NCBI GenBank assembly: GCA_900766495.1
Contig: CAAFVM010000005.1
Coordinates: forward strand, 1 to 26,130
From: Clostridia bacterium
GTDB taxonomy: Bacteria; Bacillota; Clostridia; Christensenellales; Borkfalkiaceae
Direction: 5' to 3'
Length of the DNA stretch: 26,130 bases
Shown: in pieces, positions 8,215-15,383 of the stretch
Position numbering within the stretch: the stretch's first letter is position 1
Layout: each line of letters starts with the position of its first letter
Made by a program: the position numbers and the translations under genes
The notes under the pieces: generated by a model
Databases searched by the model: none
The model's input: the letters and a program-made list of their open reading frames with translations, nothing else
Told to the model about the DNA's origin: nothing

Positions 8215-8763
8215 CTATTCGCGGGTTATAACCGAAAGCAAAAGTTCGCGCGCAAGTTTTAAAACCGTCATTTCAAAATCGGTAAAAATTTTCTCTTTCC
8301 CGCCCGATGCAAGCATAATGCACCCTACGGGCGCCTCGCCCGAACATATGGGCAACGCCGCAAGCGAACTGTATGAAAATTCGAAGTTTTCGCACACGTC
8401 GAACAGTTTTCCGCCCTCCGCCGAATTTAAAAGCATAGGCGCGCCGCCGTCGATAAGCGAAAGCGTAGCCGCCGAAATCTTTTTACCGTTAAGTTCTTTA
8501 AGCGCTTCCGACGAGCAGGCAATAACCTTTGCCTTGTCGCAAACAAAACAAATTTCGCCCGTCACGTCGCCCACGGCAGAGCAAAGGCGTTCGGCAAAAA
8601 TTTCAATGTTTTTAAGCGGAGAATATTTTGTAATAATAAGTTTATCGCGCTCTACGTAAAGTTCGAGCAGCCTGTCGTTCCCCAGTTTTAATACTTTTCT
8701 ATATTCGGCGGGGACGGCAATCCGCCCCGATTCGTCCATTCGCACAAGTCCGCAATCTTTCAT
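8215..8763 (-). CDS. spoVT: SpoVT-like AbrB-family transcriptional regulator
   Basis: A 182-residue protein. Residues 1-50 are an AbrB/SpoVT swapped-hairpin DNA-binding domain (GLVRMDESGRIAVPAEYRK), and residues about 55-180 look like a GAF-type ligand-binding domain, as in SpoVT, a late forespore regulator in B. subtilis. The ATG at 8763 is chosen over one seven codons upstream: AAGGGG stands seven bases before it and it fits the family N terminus. It heads the spoVT-yabM-yabN order known from Bacillus. Its presence hints at sporulation ancestry but does not prove that the organism makes spores. Confidence 0.9.
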   Translation of the reverse strand: MKDCGLVRMDESGRIAVPAEYRKVLKLGNDRLLELYVERDKLIITKYSPLKNIEIFAERLCSAVGDVTGEICFVCDKAKVIACSSEALKELNGKKISAATLSLIDGGAPMLLNSAEGGKLFDVCENFEFSYSSLAALPICSGEAPVGCIMLASGGKEKIFTDFEMTVLKLARELLLSVITRE

Positions 8764-8851
8764 ATATTTCCCCTTAACGCGCACAAATCACTCGGCGTTA
8801 TATCTTCAAATATTATATATCAAACGCGCTGTTTTTATGTAATAAAAAAAT

Positions 8852-8885
8852 AAAACCCCGTCTATAAGTCGATTAACGGGGTTTT
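8852..8885 (-). terminator. Strong conserved-loop terminator of the metallo-hydrolase gene
   Basis: AAAACCCCGT (8852-8861) pairs perfectly with ACGGGGTTTT (8876-8885). On the minus strand it is followed by a T-rich run, as expected for a rho-independent terminator after the leftward gene ending at 8969. The 14-base loop reads TAATCGACTTATAG on the minus strand, the motif shared with three other terminators in this window. Confidence 0.9.
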
Positions 8886-8968
8886 TATAAGTTTTTAAGT
8901 TATAACTGCGCCAAGCACGAAAAGCGTTTAAAACAAGCAACGCGCGGCGCGAGTCTATAACGAATTTT

Positions 8969-10198
8969 TTAATTTCTTGCGGGGTATGTGTAAAGTTCGT
9001 CAACCGAGCCAACCGACTTTTCGGTTGCAAAGTTATAAGTGCCGTCGGCGTTCACGGTTAAAACTATGCTGCCCTGCATATCGGTGCGGTATATAAGGCT
9101 GCCCACGCGTTTAAGCCCCTCCACGGTGGACTGGTGCGGATGCTTATACGTGTTGCCTTTTCCGCACATAATAACCGCGTTGTCGGGCATAAGGGCGTCA
9201 AGAAAACTTGCCGAAGACGAAGATTCGCTTCCGTGATGCCCCACTTTCAAAACCTCTACGTTGTCGTCGGGCAAAGCAATATTGCGGCTGCCGAGCTTCG
9301 CCACGAACTGTTTTTCGACGTTCGAGTGCGCGTCGCCCGTAAACATCATATTAAACGAGCCGTAAGTAAGCATCATAAGCGGAGAATAATCGTTCGCGTC
9401 GGAATAGCCAATCGCGCCGACCTCTTCGAGCGGAGTGTAGAAGTCTACGTTATAATTGTAAGTTCCGCCGTTAAATGTAAAATCCTGCGAAAAATCGCTG
9501 GCGTAATTAAAGAAAGTCCAGTCGGTTTGTTCGCCCACAACCGCGGTAAGATAGTTAAAATAGGTTTTACTGGTCTGGTCTTTGTGTTTTTTAACGGTAG
9601 GAACCGGATTGAAATTTTCTGGGAAAGTGCCGGCGGTTCCGCTGTAATAAGCCGACGGGCGCATGGAAAAAGCTATGTCGTAAGCGGAATAAAGTTCGGC
9701 AAGATTGCCTATGTGGTCCTCGTCGGCGTGAGTGGCAAGCGCAACCGTAATTTTGTTTACGTTAAGTCCGCTTAAATAATCTTTAATAACGTTGAGGTTG
9801 GTTTTGCCGCCGTCGGTATGAACACCTTTTTTGCCGCTGTCGATAAGCATATTTTTGCCGTCGGGAAACTGAATAAAAATACAGTCGCCCTGACCTATAT
9901 CGATAAAGTGAATTTTAAGCTTATCGGTAGAAGCTTCGCTGGTTCCCGAAAACAACGGAACGTTGGAAACGGGCGGCTTGGGCGAGGCGGGAGTGCTGTT
10001 GGTTTTGTTAAAATACATGTAAACGGCAACCGCCGCGATGATTATAATTATTATAATCGTAACGTATTTAGGCAACGAAACTTTAACGCTTTTGGCTTTC
10101 GCGCCCTTTTTCTTACCCGAACCGCTACCCGAACTTACCGAAATTTCGTACGTATCGTAATTATCTTTGTTTGTTTTTTTATTCGATTTTTTAGCCAT
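8969..10198 (-). CDS. Membrane-anchored ComEC/Rec2-like metallo-beta-lactamase-fold hydrolase
   Basis: A 409-residue protein. A lysine- and serine-rich cytoplasmic N terminus (1-43) precedes one membrane anchor (44-63, containing seven consecutive isoleucines), then a Pro/Ser linker and an extracellular hydrolase domain from residue about 93. Metal-binding motifs are FIDIGQGD (98-105), THADEDH (156-162), TGD (287-289), VGHHGS (319-324) and HPH (353-355), all intact. This is the C-terminal domain type of ComEC, which may degrade one DNA strand during uptake, but here it lacks the ComEC channel. The true substrate is unknown. The start has AGGTGA nine bases upstream. It follows the methyltransferase gene by 24 bases, forming a pair that ends in a strong terminator. 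Confidence 0.85.
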   Translation of the reverse strand: MAKKSNKKTNKDNYDTYEISVSSGSGSGKKKGAKAKSVKVSLPKYVTIIIIIIIAAVAVYMYFNKTNSTPASPKPPVSNVPLFSGTSEASTDKLKIHFIDIGQGDCIFIQFPDGKNMLIDSGKKGVHTDGGKTNLNVIKDYLSGLNVNKITVALATHADEDHIGNLAELYSAYDIAFSMRPSAYYSGTAGTFPENFNPVPTVKKHKDQTSKTYFNYLTAVVGEQTDWTFFNYASDFSQDFTFNGGTYNYNVDFYTPLEEVGAIGYSDANDYSPLMMLTYGSFNMMFTGDAHSNVEKQFVAKLGSRNIALPDDNVEVLKVGHHGSESSSSASFLDALMPDNAVIMCGKGNTYKHPHQSTVEGLKRVGSLIYRTDMQGSIVLTVNADGTYNFATEKSVGSVDELYTYPARN

Positions 10199-10222
10199 AT
10201 AAAGTCACCTGTAAAGTAAAAA

Positions 10223-11392
10223 TTAAATAACGTAAAGCGCGGCGGCTTTCAAATAAAGGCTTTCCTCGCCGCCCACAAGAGGCGCGTGGTCTTTGCCCTG
10301 AACTCTTAATTCCATAAATTTAGCTTTCACTCCGCTTTGGAAGCAAGCGTCGGCAAGCATTTTAGTAAATAAATTGACGGTTAAGTGCTGCGAACAACTG
10401 CAAGTGAACAAAATTCCGCCCTTTTTCAGAAGCTTAAGCGCCTGCACGTTTATGTCATTATATCCGCGCAATCCGTCGGCAACGGTATCGGCGGTTTTCG
10501 TGAACGCGGGCGGGTCTAAAACTATAAGGTCGTATTCGTCGCCGCGTTTTCTCGCCTCGCGCAGAAATTCGAAAACGTCGGCTTGCTCGGTTTTTATAAT
10601 TTTATCAAACCCGTTCGCCGCTGCGTTTTTATTAACCAAATCGAGCGCGCGTTCGCTTACGTCAACCGCGGTAACGCACTTTGCGCCGCTACTCGCCGCG
10701 CACAGCGAAAATCCTCCCGCATTGCAGAAACAATCGAGTACCCGCCTGCCCTTCGCATACCCGCCGAGCGCCGCACGGTTTTCTTTCTGGTCTAAAAAAT
10801 AACCGGTTTTCTGCCCGTCAGGTATATCGACGAACATTTTAAGCCCGTTTTCTTCAATTAAAACGAACTCCGGCACCTCGCCGTAAAGCACGCCTTTAAC
10901 CTCGTCAAGCCCCTCTTTTTTGCGCACGGCAACGTCGCTGCGTTCGTAAATTCCAAGCGGATGAAAAACTTCGGTTAAAATTTTTACTATGTTTTGCTTC
11001 TGCTTCTCCATTCCCAGCGACAAAAACTGGCACGACAGATAATCGCCGTATTTATCCACGATTAGCGCGGGCAACCCGTCGGCTTCGCCGAAAACAGCGC
11101 GGTAATTGTCAGAATAGCCCAAAGCTTTTCTGTAATTAACCGCATCAATTATTTTTTCGCGGTAAAAATTTTCGTCAATGGGCTCGTCTTTGTAAGAAAG
11201 CACCCGCACAAGAATTTTCGAAACCTGATTTATATGCCCTATCGCAACGAAACGCCCGTCGGACGAAAGCACCCTGGCAACGTCGCCCTGCTTGCCCTCG
11301 CCCGTTATTTTAGCGGCTTCGTTGGCGTAAACCCACGGCTCGCCGCGCAAAATTCTTTTTTCTTCGCCTTTTTTTAAAATTACTTCTTTCAT
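10223..11392 (-). CDS. RlmI/RlmK-like class I SAM-dependent RNA methyltransferase
   Basis: A 389-residue protein with an N-terminal PUA-like domain (about 1-75, with LKKGEEKRILRGEPWVYANE), a central EEHEE-like subdomain, and a Rossmann methyltransferase from about 190. The SAM-binding motif is LDCFCNAGGFSL (219-230), the ribose-binding acid is in TAVDVSERAL, and the motif LDPPAF (292-297) marks an RNA m5C-type fold. The pattern matches the RlmI family, which methylates cytosine in 23S rRNA; the exact site is not readable. No Shine-Dalgarno sequence precedes the ATG; TATATAAAT lies some 11-19 bases upstream, so the leader may be very short. Confidence 0.88.
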   Translation of the reverse strand: MKEVILKKGEEKRILRGEPWVYANEAAKITGEGKQGDVARVLSSDGRFVAIGHINQVSKILVRVLSYKDEPIDENFYREKIIDAVNYRKALGYSDNYRAVFGEADGLPALIVDKYGDYLSCQFLSLGMEKQKQNIVKILTEVFHPLGIYERSDVAVRKKEGLDEVKGVLYGEVPEFVLIEENGLKMFVDIPDGQKTGYFLDQKENRAALGGYAKGRRVLDCFCNAGGFSLCAASSGAKCVTAVDVSERALDLVNKNAAANGFDKIIKTEQADVFEFLREARKRGDEYDLIVLDPPAFTKTADTVADGLRGYNDINVQALKLLKKGGILFTCSCSQHLTVNLFTKMLADACFQSGVKAKFMELRVQGKDHAPLVGGEESLYLKAAALYVI

Positions 11393-11441
11393 TTGTTTTT
11401 ATTTATATATCGACGGTTAACTAAACCCGATAGCCGCGCGC

Positions 11442-11544
11442 AAACAACGCCTTGTTAAACACCACGCACTAAACAGCGCCTTGTTCAGGCACATCGCGCC
11501 AAACAGCGTTTTGTTTATACGTTCCGTGCAAACAGTACATTGTT
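11442..11544. repeat. Four degenerate tandem units, AAACAR-N4-TTGTT, every 29-30 bp
   Basis: Units at 11442-11456, 11471-11485, 11501-11515 and 11530-11544 share the pattern AAACAR, four bases, TTGTT. Each can form a five-base-pair stem with a four-base loop, allowing G-T in three units. Loops (CGCC, CGCC, CGTT, TACA) and separators vary, while arms are kept. The spacing is 29, 30, 29, so it is not a coding repeat. It fills the gap between the HtrA-like gene and the methyltransferase gene. It is too short and degenerate for CRISPR. Possible roles are protein binding sites or a structured 3' end. Confidence 0.7.
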
Positions 11545-11554
11545 CAGCGCCCCG

Positions 11555-12751
11555 TTAAGAATTTACGTATTCGAAATAGTTATATTGTTTAATTTCAATA
11601 GAAATCTGCGTTTCGGTGCGCCCGCGCTCAACCCTGAACGTAATAACGTCGCCCACCTCTACGGGAGTTTCCACGCAGAGCGCGTAAAGTCTTTCGATGA
11701 AATCGGCGGCGTGCATGTTCGAGCTTGAAATGGGGTAATGAGTGTTGCCAACCGTAAAATCGAGCAAAACGTCGCCCACGCGCAAACCGTTGCCGTCGGC
11801 ATACATACATCCGTCGGGCGCAAGTTCTTTAACCACAATACCGGTGGTAACGCCCCAACTGCTTCGGTTGTCTTCAACTGCGATGCCGAGCTTATACCTG
11901 CCCGCCACCACGCCGTCGGCGCTTTCGATTATTTCGGAGCAAACCGCCTGCAAGGTTTTAGCCGTAACCGCGGGAGTAACATCCGACGAAGAAAATTCGT
12001 CGCGCAAGGACGTAAGACCTATTAAAAATCCGCCGTTTTCGCAGAACACGCCCGCGCCTAAACTGCCTTTTTTGCAATAAGCGTCGGTAAGAAGCATATT
12101 CTGATAGCGCCCCTCGCCAACCGACGCGTTATATATAGCCGAAACTATTCCGCCGGTAGAAAGCACGGTGCCATCGCCAAGCAGATTGCCGACCGCGACC
12201 ACCTTTTCGCCCGCGTCTAAACTTTCTTCGTTATATAAAACAGCGGCTTTAATTTCTCCGCTTGCCCGCAGAACGCAAACGTCCGTCCACGGGTCGCTGC
12301 CCACCGGCGATAAAGTTCCGTTGTCGGTGGAATAACTGCTGCCGTCGCTTGCGGTGACTGTAACGCTTTCGGCGTCTATTATAGACGTATGCGAAACCGC
12401 GATGTAGCTGTCTTTCTGCTCGTCGTCCTTTTGGTTTGCCGACTGCCCCACGACCACGCCCGAGTATATTCCGGTTTTTCCGCTTTGAGTTTTAACCGTA
12501 AGGGTAACCACGCTTTCGAGCGCGTTTTTTATTACCGTCACGAGCGGCAGTTTCTCATATTCCGCGCGGCTGGTTTCGTCAACCACGGTAAAAATAACGT
12601 CTTCAACTTTTACCGTGCGGTCGGGCGAAAAGCCTCCGCTGCTGCCCGAATCGCCGTTGCCGCCGTTATTTCCGCCGCAACCGCTTAAAAATATTGCAGC
12701 CGAGCTTAAAATCGCCGTCGCCCCTAAAATTATTTTTTTTAAATTTCGCAT
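11555..12751 (-). CDS. Lipoprotein with HtrA-like trypsin fold and PDZ domain, catalytically dead
   Basis: A 398-residue protein. A type II signal peptide ends in lipobox LSGC (Cys25), followed by a Gly/Ser/Asn linker. Residues about 70-255 align with HtrA/DegP proteases: SDPWTDVCVL keeps the Asp (157), AVGNLLG and GGIVSAIYN match flanking strands, and LLTDAYCKKGSLGAGVF aligns with the TDAAINPGNSGGALV active site. The catalytic Ser is Leu231 here and the His position reads SHT rather than NH, so proteolysis is unlikely. Residues about 285-385 form a PDZ-like domain. It would sit on the outer face of the membrane, perhaps as a chaperone or scaffold. The start has AGGCGGT nine bases upstream. 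Confidence 0.8.
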   Translation of the reverse strand: MRNLKKIILGATAILSSAAIFLSGCGGNNGGNGDSGSSGGFSPDRTVKVEDVIFTVVDETSRAEYEKLPLVTVIKNALESVVTLTVKTQSGKTGIYSGVVVGQSANQKDDEQKDSYIAVSHTSIIDAESVTVTASDGSSYSTDNGTLSPVGSDPWTDVCVLRASGEIKAAVLYNEESLDAGEKVVAVGNLLGDGTVLSTGGIVSAIYNASVGEGRYQNMLLTDAYCKKGSLGAGVFCENGGFLIGLTSLRDEFSSSDVTPAVTAKTLQAVCSEIIESADGVVAGRYKLGIAVEDNRSSWGVTTGIVVKELAPDGCMYADGNGLRVGDVLLDFTVGNTHYPISSSNMHAADFIERLYALCVETPVEVGDVITFRVERGRTETQISIEIKQYNYFEYVNS

Positions 12752-12819
12752 ATCGTTTACCGCCTTTTTAGGCTTTTTTGTTTTTTAATATCTGTTTGAG
12801 TAATTACAAGAATTATAAA

Positions 12820-13293
12820 TCAGACCAAACATTTACTTTGGTTAAAAGTTCCCAAATCCTGTCCGCCAACGTTTTTCAAAACGTTTTCGGCGGCTTCGTC
12901 TTTTTCCGATATTACAGTCCAACACCAACCGTCCCACGCGCATATTTCTATTTTTGCAAGCGGATGAAACGGTTTAAAATCACGTTTAAAAACGTAAGTC
13001 TTATCGTCATACGGGTCGGGAAAAGAATACTTTTTTATTTCGATTTTACTTGTTTTTTTCGAAAACGCCGATACGCTTCCCCAAATCCATTGACCTTTGT
13101 TATTTTTTAATAAATTAATCAGCTCTTCAAACGACAACAACAAAAACTCACAATACTCCGGCATATCGCGACTTACAAGTTCACGATAGTTTATACACCA
13201 GTTAAAATCGGTTACACTCTTTCCCATTGAGCAAAGCAATTCGGCAAGTTTTTCGTTTGTCGCGCAAACGTTACACAAATATACGCCTTTCAT
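12820..13293 (-). CDS. Hypothetical protein, Cys- and Trp-rich
   Basis: A 157-residue protein I do not recognise. It has no signal peptide or membrane segment. It contains eight cysteines, including a CNVC pair at 7-10, and clustered tryptophans (WCINY, WIWGS, CAWDGWCWTVI). The gene is visibly AT-richer than its neighbours, and it stands alone between the HtrA-like gene and a 578-base non-coding region, which would fit recent acquisition. The ATG at 13293 is preceded by an AGAAGCAC stretch, a weak ribosome binding site. It could be an immunity-type or structural protein, but nothing in the sequence shows this. Confidence 0.6.
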   Translation of the reverse strand: MKGVYLCNVCATNEKLAELLCSMGKSVTDFNWCINYRELVSRDMPEYCEFLLLSFEELINLLKNNKGQWIWGSVSAFSKKTSKIEIKKYSFPDPYDDKTYVFKRDFKPFHPLAKIEICAWDGWCWTVISEKDEAAENVLKNVGGQDLGTFNQSKCLV

Positions 13294-13871
13294 TCTGTGC
13301 TTCTCCGTTTATCGGCAACATAATTGTAACACACACGCAAAAAAAATTCAATTATCTGCGGGCATAAAAACGCAAGGCGCAAAAAATAAAAAAAGAAAGA
13401 CCGCTTAACAAAAAACAGTCCTGAAAACGGTTTTAGCAAACGGCCTTTCGCGCTTCGCCTTAAAAGCGAAGCAACAGCCGCGCTTTTATTGTTTTTATCG
13501 CGTTAAAAAACGTTTGCGCTTGTGCGCTAACCAAATTTTTCCTTTATAAAAAAGCGTTAATAGGTTATTTGTTTTTTTGCGATTTTTCGGCAAAGCTATT
13601 TAATCAACGAGCGATTAAAAAAACTTTTTATCGCTCTTTGCCTTGCTTAAAATCGCCAGTCAAAAAGCGTTTAAAGCGAAAACTTATCCGCTTTCAAGTC
13701 TTTTTCCGTCGTTGTGTTATTATTATGCCCGCCGAAAATCCTTTTATACTCGGCATCAAAAAAATTTTTTTTATTTTTTTGTTTCGCTTATAATACAAAC
13801 TTTATTCCGCTTATAATACAAAAAATTATAACGTAAAAATGCCGAAACGCCCCACCTAAAATTACAAAAAC
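13294..13871. other. AT-rich non-coding stretch with several hairpins
   Basis: This 578-base gap between mgsA and the hypothetical gene has no credible coding region; the one open frame (13569-13793, plus) starts at TTG without a ribosome site. It holds, from left, a minus-strand terminator-like hairpin (13398-13421), a nested stem-loop (13441-13480), a strong hairpin with GAGCGAT (13609-13615) and ATCGCTC (13630-13636) enclosed by GGCAAAG/CTTTGCC, and two direct copies of CGCTTATAATACAAA (13785-13799, 13808-13822). A small structured RNA on the minus strand is possible. Confidence 0.5.
13386..13421 (-). terminator. Possible rho-independent terminator on the minus strand
   Basis: On the minus strand GGACTG pairs with CGGTCT (six pairs, two of them G-U) around a 12-base loop and is followed by TTTCTTTTTTTT. 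No annotated gene ends immediately upstream; the nearest leftward gene is mgsA, ending 450 bases before it. It may end a small RNA covering the stem-loop at 13441-13480. Confidence 0.45.
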
Positions 13872-14240
13872 TTACAGCAAATCGGAATGCAGCACGTAAT
13901 TAGCGGTGGCAATGTTCGTAGCGATGGGAATATCGTAAACCACCGCAATACGCAAAAGCGCCTTAACGTCGGGGTCGTGCGGTTGAGTTTGCAGCGGATC
14001 CCAGAAAAACACTACTATGTCAATTTGCTTTTCGGCAACTTTCGCGCCTATTTCGAGGTCGCCTCCAAGAGGTCCCGACAAATAACCTTTAACGTCAAGC
14101 CCGGTTGCCTGCGACACGAGTTTAGCCGTAGTTCCGGTTCCGCAAAGCGAAAAACGCGAAAGGGTTTGTTTATTCTCGGTTGCCCAGCGTATTATATCCT
14201 GCTTTTTGTTGTCGTGAGCGATAAGAGCTATCGTCTTCAT
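13872..14240 (-). CDS. mgsA: Methylglyoxal synthase
   Basis: A 122-residue enzyme that converts dihydroxyacetone phosphate to methylglyoxal and phosphate, the glycolytic bypass used when phosphate is scarce. Key residues of the E. coli enzyme are all present ten positions earlier: His9, Asp61 (in SGPLGGD), Asp81 (FFWDPL), His88 and Asp91 (QPHDPDVKALLR). The phosphate-binding GTGTT is at 34-38. It is somewhat shorter than the 152-residue E. coli protein, but matches Firmicutes forms lacking the C-terminal tail. The ATG at 14240 has AAGGAAG upstream within a long purine-rich leader. It stands 106 bases after the unknown membrane protein gene. Confidence 0.95.
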   Translation of the reverse strand: MKTIALIAHDNKKQDIIRWATENKQTLSRFSLCGTGTTAKLVSQATGLDVKGYLSGPLGGDLEIGAKVAEKQIDIVVFFWDPLQTQPHDPDVKALLRIAVVYDIPIATNIATANYVLHSDLL

Positions 14241-14346
14241 ATGTTTTTCTTCCTTTTTTCTTTTTCGTTTTCTTTTTTTCTGCGCAAAAACGCGCTTAAA
14301 TCACGCGAGTACGTAAATTCCGCGCCCCACGCAAATTAAATATTAA

Positions 14347-15288
14347 TTACATATATTTAAGATATTCCGAATCGGCGCGGTCGCCGTCGGGGGCAACTAC
14401 CGTATCGTATGCCACATAGAATTTTTTGCCTTTTCTCACGTAATAGTCCACGAACGCAACGCAGTTGAAGCACAGCGCGGTGAACGGCAAAGTTACGAAA
14501 AGTCCGCTTAAAAAGGTGAACACCGCAACCGAAACGTTAAGGTAAAAGCACGCCATAATAAGAAAAGCGTAGTTGCCCAAAAGTTCGCCCGTCTGTTTGC
14601 GAGCGGGCGCGCAGGTAGCAAGCGCTTTGCCTATTCCCGGTCCGCCGTTTATCATCGACGGCATAACCGAAGAGAACAGCGTGGCGCGGTAAGAAAAGCC
14701 CAAAACTATAATTAAAATACCCAAAAGTATTGAAAAAACCGAAACGTAAGGAATTAAGTATACCGCCGCAAAAACGCCTATAGCCAAAACCACGGCGCCC
14801 CACGCGAAGTTGATTAACGCCATAACCGAGCCGTAAGCGAAAGCTTTGCCCGCGCATTCTAAAAAGGTGGGAATTATGGGAAAATGCACGTAAGCCGACA
14901 TATGATTATCGAACGCTTTGCCGAAAGCGTAATCGCTTGCAAGAAGCAAGGTGTTCCAAATATACCACACCAGCCCCGCGCCTATAGCCGTCCACTTAAC
15001 GCCGCCCGCGTTAGCCGCAAGCATTTTGGTAAAGCCCGAAAAATCGGCGGGAAGCGTAGCCGCCGCGGCGTCTATACCCTTGCCGGAAAAGAAATCGGAA
15101 AACAATTTGCTTACGGTTTCCAACAATTTTTCGGTTTCGGGACTGCCTAAAATGGGTGCAAGCCCCGGGCGGATTCCGAAATATGCGATAAGCGCCACAA
15201 CAGCCGTAATCACGGCGCGGCACAAAACCGATTTATATAATACGTTTACGTTCGCAAACAACACGCGGAACGCGTTTTTAAGGCGCAT
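14347..15288 (-). CDS. Polytopic membrane protein of unknown function
   Basis: A 313-residue protein with about six membrane segments (roughly 22-40, 98-116, 150-176, 180-200, 238-257, 259-281), a soluble loop at 48-95 and a charged C-terminal tail. I recognise no family motif. The start at 15288 (MRLKNAFRVLF) is chosen because the perfect promoter just upstream (15355-15383) would place the transcript start near 15348, which rules out a longer frame reaching into murC. The ribosome binding site is weak. No clear terminator separates it from mgsA, so the two may be cotranscribed. Confidence 0.75.
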   Translation of the reverse strand: MRLKNAFRVLFANVNVLYKSVLCRAVITAVVALIAYFGIRPGLAPILGSPETEKLLETVSKLFSDFFSGKGIDAAAATLPADFSGFTKMLAANAGGVKWTAIGAGLVWYIWNTLLLASDYAFGKAFDNHMSAYVHFPIIPTFLECAGKAFAYGSVMALINFAWGAVVLAIGVFAAVYLIPYVSVFSILLGILIIVLGFSYRATLFSSVMPSMINGGPGIGKALATCAPARKQTGELLGNYAFLIMACFYLNVSVAVFTFLSGLFVTLPFTALCFNCVAFVDYYVRKGKKFYVAYDTVVAPDGDRADSEYLKYM

Positions 15289-15354
15289 AACCACTAACTT
15301 GCGCTTGCGCGTTCTTGCCGCGCCGGCGCTTTCCCCAATAATTAATATAATTAA

Positions 15355-15383
15355 ATTATACTTTATATAAGCGATTATGTCAA
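15355..15383 (-). promoter_or_regulatory. Perfect sigma-A promoter for the unknown membrane protein gene
   Basis: On the minus strand, TTGACA (15378-15383) is followed by exactly 17 bases and TATAAT (15355-15360), both matching consensus. The -35 box touches the end of murC. The start codon at 15288 would follow a leader of about 60 bases. Confidence 0.85.

Noticed and set aside
8806..9030. 74-codon minus-strand open frame overlapping the end of the metallo-hydrolase gene
   Set aside because: It runs through the strong terminator at 8852-8885 and overlaps a real gene in another frame.
9134..9775. 213-codon plus-strand open frame inside the metallo-hydrolase gene
   Set aside because: It is antisense to conserved metal-binding motifs and shows no domain.
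11442..11544. CRISPR array
   Set aside because: Repeats are only 15 bases, degenerate, with 14-15 base separators, and no cas gene is nearby.
13569..13793. 74-codon plus-strand open frame in the gap after mgsA
   Set aside because: It starts at TTG without a ribosome site and covers hairpins; its composition looks non-coding.
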